Of a stretch of 48,197 nucleotides of DNA, positions 8,470 to 17,000 are shown in pieces. Numbering within the stretch: position 1 is the stretch's first letter; the number at the start of each line of letters is the position of its first letter. The notes under the pieces were generated by a model. That model did not search any database. It had not been told where the DNA came from and saw only the letters and a list, made by a program, of their open reading frames with translations. Both the position numbers and the translations under genes were made by a program. The stretch is taken from contig QYQL01000033.1 of assembly GCA_007280915.1 (NCBI GenBank), positions 1 to 48,197 on the forward strand, in the 5' to 3' direction. The stretch is from Verrucomicrobiaceae bacterium (lineage in GTDB: Bacteria > Verrucomicrobiota > Verrucomicrobiia > Chthoniobacterales > Terrimicrobiaceae).

Positions 8470-10347
8470 TCAAACTCTGGCGGAGAGTTCTTCCCACCTC
8501 GCGTAAAGGCGTGTGACTTCGCTCTTTGCGATCTCAAGTTTTTTAACCATGTCCGGGGCCTCGGCAGCGCGGATGGCGTAAAATGAGGGATCGTTGAGCA
8601 GGGCCTCCATGCCCGAGACGTCCTCTTCCGCTGACTGGATCGTCTGTTCCATCCCGTCAAGCTCCTGCTGTTCCTTGAAACTCAGACGTTTGGGTTTTGC
8701 TGCCGGCCTGGCTTCGACAGCTGGAGTCACGATCGCACGAAAACCGGCCGGTGTCCGCCGCTCGCGCTCGGATTTTTTCTCGAGGTAGTAGGAAAAATTT
8801 CCCGGCTGGACAAAAACCCCGCCCTCCTCGAAAGCGACGATCTGATCGCAGATCCGATCGAGAAAATACCGGTCGTGGCTGACGACGAGGATCGTCCCGT
8901 CGAAGTCGGCCAGTGCCTCCTCCAGCATGCGCAGGCTTGCGAGGTCGAGGTCGTTGGTCGGCTCGTCGAGAACGATGACATTGCCGCCCCGGCAGAGAAC
9001 CTTCGCGAGAAGCAGGCGCGCGCGCTCGCCTCCGGAGAGCTTGTCCACCCGCTCGGTCACACGGGAATCCTCAAATAAAAATCTCCGCAGGTAGGCGCGT
9101 GCGGTGAGCGTCTGCTCGCCGAACCGGACCATCTCGCCGGAGTCGGACACTTCCTCCATCACGGTCCCTTTTCCATCGAGCCGCATGCGGGATTGGTCGA
9201 TGTAGTTGAAGACAACCCGCTTTCCGATGGTGGCGGTCCCCTCGACAGGAGCAGTCTCGCCGAGACAAACGCGGAGCAGCGTGGTTTTGCCGGCACCATT
9301 CCTCCCGACCACTCCTGTGCACTGGCCCGGCCGGAGAGAGAGATTCAAGTTTCGGAAAAGCCAGCGGCCGGATTCCCCGGCCCGCATGCCCGCACCGGAA
9401 AGCTCGACCGCCGTGTTTCCGATCTCCGGTGCCGGGGGGATGAGTAGATCCATCTCACGTTCCTCCGGCGGAGCCTCGATGCCAGCCACATCGTAGAACG
9501 ATTCCAAGCGGTGCTTCGACTTCGACCTCTGCGCGCGCACCCCTGCGCGGACGTATTCCAACTCGGCACGCAAAAACCTCTGGCGTCGGCGCTCGGATTG
9601 CTCCGCGATCTGCCTGCGCAGGGTCTTGGCTTCAAGGAACGCCGTGTAGTTTCCCGGATGAGAAAACGCCCGCCCGTCGGCAAGCTCGATGATCCGCGTC
9701 GCGATCGTCTCCAGAAAATACCGGTCGTGCGTCACGAAGACGAGGGCGCCCGGAAACTCCCGAAGAAACACCTCCAGCCATCGGATCGACTCCGAATCCA
9801 GGTGGTTGGTCGGCTCGTCGAGGAGAAGCAGATCTGGTTGCGAGGCCAGCGCGCGGCAGAGCGCGACACGGCGCTTTTCGCCGCCCGAAAGCGGACCGAC
9901 CAGTGCGTCCAGCGGCGGTGCTGCCAGCGCACCCGCCTCGGCCTTGATGCGTGTGTGCAAATTCCATCCGTCGGCATGGTGGATCAGGTCGAGGAGTTCG
10001 GAAAGTTCGGCATCGCTCCCTTCCCCTGCCTCGTAGCGGGCTATCCAGTCCACAAGGTCCGAGGCACCGGACTCGATATTTTCCAAAACCGACTTTGAGC
10101 CATCCAATTCAAACTCCTGCGGCAGATACCCGACCCGGAGTCCGCGCCGTCGCGAAACCTCGCCGGAATCCGCCTCCGATTCGCCCGCGAGAATTTTGAA
10201 AAGGCTCGTCTTCCCGCATCCGTTGCGTCCGACAAGCCCGACCTTTTCCCCGGGAGCCACCGTCATTGAAACCCCGTCTAGCAGCCTCTGCCGGCCGTAG
10301 GCCAGACGGAGATCCTGCGCGGAAACAAGTGCGGGGACGGCGGACAT
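8470..10347 (-). CDS. uup: ABC-F family ATPase, Uup-like
   Basis: A 625-residue soluble protein with two ABC ATPase domains and no membrane segments. Domain 1: Walker A GRNGCGKTS, signature LSGGEKRRV, Walker B LLLLDEPTNHLD. The interdomain linker carries the basic stretch YVRAGVRAQRSKSKHRLESF, characteristic of Uup. Domain 2: GRNGAGKTT, LSGGERARL, VIVLDEPTNDLD. A C-terminal coiled-coil extension follows (LSFKEQQELDGMEQTIQSAEEDVSGMEAL), as in Uup, where it binds DNA or ribosomes. ABC-F proteins act on the ribosomal E site; Uup also affects precise transposon excision and branched DNA intermediates. The start ATG directly abuts the stop of the upstream lipoprotein gene (TGA-ATG), implying coupling. 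Confidence 0.93.
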   Translation of the reverse strand: MSAVPALVSAQDLRLAYGRQRLLDGVSMTVAPGEKVGLVGRNGCGKTSLFKILAGESEADSGEVSRRRGLRVGYLPQEFELDGSKSVLENIESGASDLVDWIARYEAGEGSDAELSELLDLIHHADGWNLHTRIKAEAGALAAPPLDALVGPLSGGEKRRVALCRALASQPDLLLLDEPTNHLDSESIRWLEVFLREFPGALVFVTHDRYFLETIATRIIELADGRAFSHPGNYTAFLEAKTLRRQIAEQSERRRQRFLRAELEYVRAGVRAQRSKSKHRLESFYDVAGIEAPPEEREMDLLIPPAPEIGNTAVELSGAGMRAGESGRWLFRNLNLSLRPGQCTGVVGRNGAGKTTLLRVCLGETAPVEGTATIGKRVVFNYIDQSRMRLDGKGTVMEEVSDSGEMVRFGEQTLTARAYLRRFLFEDSRVTERVDKLSGGERARLLLAKVLCRGGNVIVLDEPTNDLDLASLRMLEEALADFDGTILVVSHDRYFLDRICDQIVAFEEGGVFVQPGNFSYYLEKKSERERRTPAGFRAIVTPAVEARPAAKPKRLSFKEQQELDGMEQTIQSAEEDVSGMEALLNDPSFYAIRAAEAPDMVKKLEIAKSEVTRLYARWEELSARV

Positions 10348-10908
10348 TCAATACCGGAATTTCGGTGTCCCGGTCGGAGTGGCGGAGGGGACCGGAATAT
10401 TATTGGGCATGATCTCTGGCTCCACGTTCAGATCCGGTGGAGGGACGTTGGGATCCGGCAATGGGGTATCGTTCACTTGGGCGCCGGAATAGATCGGACT
10501 GTCTTCGGTTCGTGATCGCCCTCCGCGCTTTTTGGCGGGACCCGGAGCAGGAATCTCTTCGTTTCTTGCCTGTTCGGGCGGCCGTGGCGGGGCGACTGTC
10601 ATGTTCTCGTTCGCAACATAACCGGTCCGAGAATCCGCCAGTTGAATAAGGCTGAAGCCCATCTCACGGCGGAGAAGTTTGATGCGCGTTCCCGCACGAA
10701 GGGATTCGTCAGCTCCCCGGCCCTGCTGGGGACCAAGCCGATAATAAGGGGAAAAGTCCCTGATGATGACATATTCCGGGGCCACTTCCGGTGCGAAGGT
10801 TTCCGTGGCGCACGACGCGAGAAGCAGGCAGAGCAGGGCGAGGGAACCTCGCAATAATTGTGTCGCCGAGGAACGCCTTTCAGATTTGTTCGTGGATAAT
10901 TCCGCCAT
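10348..10908 (-). CDS. SH3-domain lipoprotein
   Basis: About 186 residues from the ATG at 10906-10908; ATG 10941 and TTG 10947 are also in frame. A lipoprotein signal is clear: basic n-region, hydrophobic LALLCLLLAS, then the lipobox LASC. A small bacterial SH3-like fold follows (ESLRAGTRIKLLRREMGFSL and DSRTGYVANENM). A Pro-rich, disordered tail ends the protein (PDPNVPPPDLNVEPEIMP). It is predicted to be lipid-anchored in the envelope, perhaps binding cell wall. Its stop touches the start of uup. Function is not known; start choice is uncertain because no ribosome site is visible. Confidence 0.75.
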   Translation of the reverse strand: MAELSTNKSERRSSATQLLRGSLALLCLLLASCATETFAPEVAPEYVIIRDFSPYYRLGPQQGRGADESLRAGTRIKLLRREMGFSLIQLADSRTGYVANENMTVAPPRPPEQARNEEIPAPGPAKKRGGRSRTEDSPIYSGAQVNDTPLPDPNVPPPDLNVEPEIMPNNIPVPSATPTGTPKFRY

Positions 10909-10995
10909 CAGGCCGGGGATAGTGGCGATTTTTGAGCGCATTTGCAACTGAATGAAAAGGCCGGGCGCGGGTTTCCAGCGGGGCTGTTCCGACCG

Positions 10996-12030
10996 TCAGA
11001 TGCCAAGGTTCATCTGCGGCGCCTCCGGACGGCGGAATGCCCGGAGGTTGTATTCGCAATGGTCGGATGCAAAACCTTCCTTCTCCCGGCAGGTCGAGAA
11101 GAGGTTGCCAATCTGCCCGGCCCAAAACCCGCGGCCGCGGAGCCGTTCACCGAATTTTGCGGAGTGGAGTGCGCCTCCCCGGATGTCGCGGATGCGATCC
11201 AGAATTTTCCCGGCGCTTCCCGGGACATGCTCCTGCAGCCAGGAGGAGAAGATTTCCTTCACGGCATGGGGAAGGCGGATGATGCTGTAAGCGGCGCGGA
11301 CGGCTCCGGCTTCGCGGGCGGCCTTGAGGATCGCGGGGATTTCATGGTCGGTCAGCCCGGGAATGACCGGCGCGATCACGACGCCGACCGGAATTCCGGC
11401 TTGTGTGAGCTTTGCGATGGCGTCGAGCCGGTGGGCGGGCATTGAGGCGCGAGGCTCCATCCTCCTCGACAGGTCTGGATCGAGCGACGTGATGCTGATG
11501 TGGGCGGAGCATGCGGAAAAATCCGCGAGTTCGGAAAGGATGTCGGCATCGCGGGTGACGAGATGGTTTTTCGTGATGATGCCGACCGGGTTCCGGAAAT
11601 CCGCCAGCACGCGGAGGCACCGGCGTGTGATTTCCAGCCGCCTCTCGACTGGCTGGTAACAATCCGTGACGGTGCTCAGGGCCAGCACCTCGGGTGTCCA
11701 CCGGTCGGATTCCAACTGCTCCCGCAGCAGGTCCGCCGCATTTTCTTTGACGATGATACGGGTTTCGAAATCGATGCCCGAGGAAAACCCGAGATACTCG
11801 TGATACGGGCGGGCGTAGCAATACGAACACCCGTGCTCGCAGCCGCGGTAGGGATTGAGGCTCGCGCTGAAGCTGATATCCGGGCTGTCGTTGCGGGAGA
11901 TGATCGAGCGGGATTCCTCGCGAAGGAAACGGGTGCGTGGATTCCGCTCCGCAGGCGAGTCCAGTTCGACCGTGAGACGCTCGAACCTGTTCGGCGGGTT
12001 CCCTGCCGCGCCGCGGGACGGGATTTTCAT
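10996..12030 (-). CDS. Radical SAM protein, PA0069/Rv2578c-like family
   Basis: A 344-residue radical S-adenosylmethionine protein. The 4Fe-4S ligands are in YRGCEHGCSYCYARPYHEY (Cys 64, 68 and 71). NPYRGC and the following YHEYLG are typical of the group related to spore photoproduct lyase and often called PA0069 or Rv2578c family; its reaction is not established. The start at 12030 overlaps the stop of msrA by one base (TGATG), so translation is probably coupled. A longer frame upstream runs through msrA and is a shadow. The link to MsrA hints at a damage-repair or redox role, but that is only context. Confidence 0.88.
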   Translation of the reverse strand: MKIPSRGAAGNPPNRFERLTVELDSPAERNPRTRFLREESRSIISRNDSPDISFSASLNPYRGCEHGCSYCYARPYHEYLGFSSGIDFETRIIVKENAADLLREQLESDRWTPEVLALSTVTDCYQPVERRLEITRRCLRVLADFRNPVGIITKNHLVTRDADILSELADFSACSAHISITSLDPDLSRRMEPRASMPAHRLDAIAKLTQAGIPVGVVIAPVIPGLTDHEIPAILKAAREAGAVRAAYSIIRLPHAVKEIFSSWLQEHVPGSAGKILDRIRDIRGGALHSAKFGERLRGRGFWAGQIGNLFSTCREKEGFASDHCEYNLRAFRRPEAPQMNLGI

Positions 12031-12581
12031 CAGTGAGAATTCAGCTTCTCGAGCTTGGGGACTATGACCGCCCGGACATACGGGTTGTTCGGATTCCGGG
12101 CGCAAAAATTCTGGTGATATTGTTCGGCGGGATAGAATTTTGCGGATTCGACGATCTCGGTCACGATCGGATCCGCGAAGCGCGTCTGGGCGGCGGCTTT
12201 GGATTTTTCGGCGGCGGCTTTTCGCTCCGGCGTGTCGGCCACGATGATCGAACGGTATTGGGTTCCGTGATCGGCTCCCTGACTGTTCAGGGTGGTCGGG
12301 TCATGGGCATCCCAGAAGAGGTCGAGGATCTTCTCGTAGGAAATGAGAGCGGGGTCGAACGTGATCTCAACGACTTCGGCGTGCCCGGTTTTTCCGCTGC
12401 ACACCTGCTCGTAGGTGGGATTCGGAGTGCTGCCGCCCGCGTATCCGCTGACCACGGATTTGATGCCGGGCTTTCCCTGGTAGACCGCCTCGACACACCA
12501 GAAGCACCCGCCCCCGAGAATGGCTTTCTCGTCAGCCATCGCAACGCCCGCGAGAAAGAAGATGAGCAAAAGATTCTTCAT
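12030..12581 (-). CDS. msrA: Peptide-methionine (S)-S-oxide reductase MsrA, exported
   Basis: A 183-residue MsrA. The catalytic motif GCFWC (nucleophile Cys 26) begins right after a short signal peptide (KNLLLIFFLAGVAMA). Further family signatures: GYAGGSTPNPTYEQVCSGKTGHAEVV, LFWDAHDPTTLNSQGADHGTQYRS and YHQNFCARNP near the C-terminus. It reduces methionine-S-sulfoxide in proteins or free methionine, using thioredoxin-like donors. The signal sequence points to action in the periplasm, where the electron donor is unknown. It overlaps the radical SAM gene by one base and follows the small gene at 12594 by 12 bases. Confidence 0.96.
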   Translation of the reverse strand: MKNLLLIFFLAGVAMADEKAILGGGCFWCVEAVYQGKPGIKSVVSGYAGGSTPNPTYEQVCSGKTGHAEVVEITFDPALISYEKILDLFWDAHDPTTLNSQGADHGTQYRSIIVADTPERKAAAEKSKAAAQTRFADPIVTEIVESAKFYPAEQYHQNFCARNPNNPYVRAVIVPKLEKLNSH

Positions 12582-12593
12582 TCCCGGCAGGGT

Positions 12594-12908
12594 TCATGAC
12601 CAATGTTCGACCATCATGAAGAGATCGTCGGAAATCGTGTCGAGTTTTTTCAAATCCTTCCGCCGGCCTTTTTCCGGCTTCACATCGGCATGGCGGAGGA
12701 GGGTCAGCATGTCGCGGACGTCGCGCAGTTTTCCGGAGGCGATTTCGTCCGTCGGCTCCAGCGCCTCGACGCGGGATTTGATGCCGTCGATCCGCTCGTC
12801 CAGTTTGCCTCCGATGGCATCGAGCGTTCCGTGGCACGCCGCCCGGAACAACTCGATCTCTTCAAGAAGCGTCTTCACCGGCGATGCCTCGGCGGGCGCG
12901 GTTTTCAT
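12594..12908 (-). CDS. Small alpha-helical protein, unknown function
   Basis: A 104-residue protein, almost entirely helical by composition, beginning MKTAPAEASPVKTLLEEIEL and ending SDDLFMMVEHWS. The middle (DAIGGKLDERIDGIKSRVEAL, then KLRDVRDMLTLLRHADV) could form a helical hairpin. It is cytoplasmic, with no cysteine motif or signal. I chose the ATG at 12908; the frame is open further upstream without a better start. It is the first gene of the minus-strand run 12908-10996 with msrA and the radical SAM gene, and is divergent from cdd 60 bases away. I do not recognise the family. Confidence 0.6.
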   Translation of the reverse strand: MKTAPAEASPVKTLLEEIELFRAACHGTLDAIGGKLDERIDGIKSRVEALEPTDEIASGKLRDVRDMLTLLRHADVKPEKGRRKDLKKLDTISDDLFMMVEHWS

Positions 12909-12968
12909 GGTGCAGGAATCAAGCACACTTGATAAGGTTCCACAAGTAGCGAATCCTTTCGCAAACAA

Positions 12969-13370
12969 ATGAGCGTATCCCCGGCATCACTGATTTCGCA
13001 GGCCGTTCAGGCAAGGCGCCATGCCCATGCGCCTTATTCGAAGTTCCCTGTCGGGGCGGCGATCGAGTGCGCGGATGGCAGCGTCTTCTCCGGCTGCAAC
13101 GTGGAAAACCTGAGCTTCGGGCTCACCATGTGCGCCGAGCGTGTGGCTGTGGGCGCGGCTGTTGCCGCCGGAAAAACGGATTTCCTCCGGATCGCGATCG
13201 TGGCCGACACGGACGAAGTGATCAGCCCGTGCGGGGCCTGCCGCCAGGTGTTGGCGGAGTTCAATCCATCGCTGACGATCTTTTCTGCCAACCTCAGGGG
13301 CCGGATTCAGGAATTCTCGCTCGCCGAGCTGCTCCCGCGCGCCTCGACCGGAATCCTCAACCGGCCCTGA
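12969..13370 (+). CDS. cdd: Cytidine deaminase
   Basis: A 133-residue protein of the homotetrameric cytidine deaminase type. YSKFPVGAAIECADG and GCNVENLSFGLTMCAERVAV (zinc ligand Cys plus proton-shuttle Glu in CAE) are followed by SPCGACRQVLAEF, which supplies the other two zinc-binding cysteines. It converts cytidine and deoxycytidine to uridine and deoxyuridine in pyrimidine salvage. Length is normal. It shares a 60-base divergent gap with the small gene at 12908 and lies 45 bases before a Nudix gene, giving a possible nucleotide-metabolism pair. The adenosine deaminase at 28.4 kb adds to the salvage capacity. Confidence 0.96.
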   Translation: MSVSPASLISQAVQARRHAHAPYSKFPVGAAIECADGSVFSGCNVENLSFGLTMCAERVAVGAAVAAGKTDFLRIAIVADTDEVISPCGACRQVLAEFNPSLTIFSANLRGRIQEFSLAELLPRASTGILNRP

Positions 13371-13403
13371 CAAACCCCGGCTGGCCGGATCGTAAAATCC
13401 CCG

Positions 13404-13409
13404 TATACT
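13404..13409 (+). promoter_or_regulatory. Possible -10 box giving a leaderless Nudix mRNA
   Basis: TATACT ends six bases before the ATG at 13416, the usual distance from a -10 box to the transcription start. No good -35 box is at the expected place, so this is weak. Confidence 0.25.
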
Positions 13410-13415
13410 CGCAGC

Positions 13416-13898
13416 ATGTCCGAATACTGGGAAACATGGAAACCGACCGAGCGCGCGACCCTATGCTTTGTGATCCGCGGCGGGGAAATCCTTCTCATCA
13501 GGAAGAAACGCGGGCTCGGTGCTGGCAAGATCAATGCTCCCGGCGGACGACTTGAGGCCGGAGAAACCGCTCAGGAAGCCGCCATCCGCGAAACCCAGGA
13601 GGAGGTGGGGGTGACCCCGGTCGGCATCGAGGAACGAGGAGAGCTCCACTTCCAGTTTGCCGACGGCTACGCCCTGCACTGCACCGTGTTCGTCGCCTCG
13701 GATTGTCTCGGCGAACCCTTTGAAACCGAGGAAGCCGATCCGGTCTGGGTCCCGCTCGACGGGATTCCTTACCACGAGATGTGGGCGGATGATCCCCATT
13801 GGCTGCCGGGTGTCATCGCCGGCGGCCGTTTCCGGGGTTTTTTCCACTTTGACGGCGAAAAAATGCTGACAAACAACGTGATATGGTCAAATAAATAA
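13416..13898 (+). CDS. Nudix hydrolase, MutT/MTH1-like
   Basis: A 160-residue protein with one complete Nudix box, GGRLEAGETAQEAAIRETQE followed by EVGV (GX5EX7REUXEEXGU satisfied), at about residues 46-70. The C-terminal half (EADPVWVPLDGIPYHEMWADD and FRGFFHFDGEKM) resembles MutT/MTH1-type enzymes that hydrolyse oxidised purine nucleoside triphosphates. The exact substrate cannot be read. A TATACT box lies only seven bases before the ATG, which would place the transcription start near the start codon. The gene is followed by an AT-rich gap and a strong terminator. Confidence 0.92.
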   Translation: MSEYWETWKPTERATLCFVIRGGEILLIRKKRGLGAGKINAPGGRLEAGETAQEAAIRETQEEVGVTPVGIEERGELHFQFADGYALHCTVFVASDCLGEPFETEEADPVWVPLDGIPYHEMWADDPHWLPGVIAGGRFRGFFHFDGEKMLTNNVIWSNK

Positions 13899-13995
13899 GT
13901 TTATAATATATTGATAAATAGCAATTTATAAATTTATCATATTTTTCTGAAAAAAATATCTTGCGAAACTGTCCGCGCTGGATATGGTGAACACT
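13899..13995 (+). promoter_or_regulatory. AT-rich promoter region with inverted repeats
   Basis: The first 70 or so bases are far more AT-rich than anything else nearby. They contain two inverted repeats: GATAAAT...ATTTATC (13913-13938) and ATATTTTT-CTG-AAAAAAATAT (13939-13959). Downstream is a promoter-like TTGCGA, 16 bases, TATGGT ending near 13988. This would start a transcript just before the terminator at 14011-14053. Confidence 0.4.
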
Positions 13996-14010
13996 GTTCT
14001 GGGGGGAACA

Positions 14011-14053
14011 ACAGCCCGTTGCAGCATTCGCTGCGGCGGGCTGTATTCTTTTC
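14011..14053 (+). terminator. Strong intrinsic terminator or attenuator
   Basis: A 15-bp stem (14011-14025 with 14030-14044, two G-U pairs) closes on the loop ATTC and is followed by ATTCTTTTC. It lies 113 bases after the Nudix stop and 40 bases before the kinase start. It may end the cdd-nudix transcript, or act as an attenuator in the leader of the kinase gene. Confidence 0.75.
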
Positions 14054-14093
14054 GGAGTTGAGAGATATTCCATTTTCGGGTTAGGATTCACGA

Positions 14094-17000
14094 ATGCCTG
14101 TTCCAGACGGTGATTTTTTCCGCACGATGATAGCGCGGGTTTCTCCGGAAGACATTGTCCTCTACGCGAACTCGGCACTGGCTTCCTACCTCCGAGTGAC
14201 GAAGGCGGATCTGACAGGCGCACCTCTTGAGATCCTCGCGGCCCGGACGCGCGGGGAGGTTTCCGCATGCTTCCAGCGACCCGAGACGGGAAGATCCAGC
14301 AACAGGCTGGTAACGGATGACGAGGGGAGGGTTTTTGAAGTCAAGACCTACAGCGAAGGCGGGATTCTCGACATCGTTCTGGATGAGGTCACCACGATGG
14401 ATTCGGTGAGCCGGGACCTCCGGCATGTGAGCGGGACATCCGTGGACGTTTTGAACGAGGAGGAACTCCGCACCGCGCGCCAGCCGGAGCGCCGGTATCT
14501 GACGGTGTCGAGGGTCCGGATGAACGGGATTTCGCGGCTGGCCGAGCGGTTGGCCCCGATGGAGATGCGCCTGGTGATGAATTCCTTTGTCGAGGAATCG
14601 GCGGAGGCGATTCTGGAGACCGGCTGCACGTATTACGAATCGTCCGGAGGTTCGGTGACGGGGATCTTCGGGGCGCCGCGTTATTTTGCCGATCACGCCC
14701 TGCGTGCGATCCGGGCGGCCTGCAGCCAGCTGGAGAAGTCGGCTCAACTGCGTGCCGGGCTGTTTCGTCAGGGCCGCGAGATGCCGCCGCTTTCCTGCGG
14801 GATCTGGACCGGGGAAACATTTGTGGGCACGCTCGGGGCTTCGGCGACACAGTGCTACTCGGCGGTCGGGCTGACAGTGGATCTGGCCTCGGAGCTCAGC
14901 AAGCTCGCGCGGCCGGGTGAGGTGCTGATCTCCGAATTCACGCTTCGCAATGTGGTTCAGACTCTGCCCGAGGGCTGGCAGGCGATCCAGGCGGAGCGCG
15001 AGGCCGAGCCGGATCTGAGCGATTTTCACTGGCCAGGAGGGGACATTGAGCCGCTGTCCGAGGCCTATCTGCGCAAGGTCTGGCTGATTGGACCGGGGGT
15101 GGAGGACGATACCTCGCGCGTCGAGTATTTTGCGGACTACCTCTACAGCCTGAAGGCGGAGGGCCTTGACGAAGCGATTCCCGTCCTGAGGGTCGTCCGC
15201 CCGGCGGAAATCGGCGACTCGCTGGAGCTAGGCAGCGACAATGTCGTGGCGCCCCAGTTTTCCCAGTCTCTTGGAAAATACAAACTTTTGGGGGTGATCG
15301 GCACCGGGGGGATGGGGAAGGTTTGGAAAGGCAGCGATCGTTTTGGAAATGTGGTTGCGATCAAAGTCCTGCACACGACCGAGACGACCACCGATGCCCA
15401 GCTGAAGCGGTTTCGGCGTGAGGCGGAGGTCATGTCAAGGCTTCCCCACAGGAACATCTGCCGCGTCTTCGAGATGAACGAGTTCGAGGGGATCCAATAT
15501 CTTGTGATGGAATTCGTGGACGGGCTTACGCTTTCGGATCTCCTCTACGAGCACACCCGGGAGGAAGCGGACGGCACCACGACGAAGGCTATGCCGGACC
15601 TCAAGTCGCTCATTCATGCTCTCCGACAGGATCGATCGAGCCGCGGCGATGCGCAGCCAACAGATGAGGAAAATGCGGCTCCTCGGGCCAGGGAAACCCG
15701 CGTGCTGCCGGTCGAGCAGACGCTCAATATATTTCTGAAAATCTGCGACGCCGTGCAGTTCGCTCACGAGCACGGGGTCCTGCACCGCGATCTCAAGCCG
15801 GGCAACATTCTCTTGCGCGAGGACGGCGAACCGCTGGTGGCGGACTTCGGGCTCGCGAAGATCAGCACGGGCGATTCGGGGCAGTCGCTGTCCGTAAGTG
15901 GACATGTAGTCGGAACCCTCGAAAACATGTCGCCGGAACAGGCGGAATCCAGCAAGGAAGTCGACGAGCGGGCGGACGTGTATGCGCTGGGCACGATTCT
16001 TTACCAGATGCTGACCGGACGTCGGCATTTTGAGGCGACCGGAAACATCGTCGCCGATGCGCAGGCGCTCCAGAGCCATGAACCGCGTCGTCCGCGCACG
16101 ATCAATCCGAAGCTCGATAGCGATCTGGAGATCATTCTTCTGAAGGCCCTCCGCAACTCTCCCGTCGAGCGATACCGTAGCGTCGCTGCCCTTGAGGCGG
16201 ACCTCCAGCGCTACCGCCGCGGCGAAGTCATCAGCGCCCGGCCCGTCTCCGCCGTCGAGCTTCTCCGGAAGCTTGTCCTGCGCAACCGCGCAGTCACGGC
16301 GGTCATCGCCGTCTCGCTCCTTGTTTTCATCGCCGGATCGGTTGCCGCGTTCTGGCAGATCACCGACCGCGCGAAGGTTGCCGAGTCGGCGCTCAAGGAG
16401 GCCGAAAAACAGCGCGAGATCGCCCGTCAGAATGAACTCCTCGCCGAGGAGCGGATGCGACAGGCGGATCAAGAAAAAGACCGCGCGCTCGCGGCTTCGA
16501 AATTGCAACAGGCTGCCGAAGAGGCTCAGAAACAGGCGATTCAGGGACAAAACCTCGCCCAGCAGGAAACCGAACAGGAGCGGAAAAAACGCGAGGAGGC
16601 AGAAAAGGCGGCCGAGGAAAAAATTGCGGGTGTCGGTGCCCAGCTCAGCGAGGCCCAGAAAAAATTCGAGGAGTTGCAGGCTCAGTCCGCCGCGAAACCG
16701 GATGAGCCGCCCCGCCGCCGGTTTCAGGATCCTTTCGAGAATCAGGACAAATCCTTCCAGGCCAATCGCGGCATGAACCAGGCGGCGATGGAATTCGACC
16801 GCAACCTGAATGCCCAGGATCTGAAAAGCTATGAGAACAACCCGGGCATCATTGTCAGTCGTATCGGGGATGGTCTGGAGGCCATTTCCCAGGTGATCCT
16901 GGCGGATCCCACGCTTCCGCAGGCCTGGATCATCAAGGGGCGCTACCACCTGGCGTGCGCGGTGGAGTTTGCTCCGGCAAGGGATTCCTTCCAGATGGCA

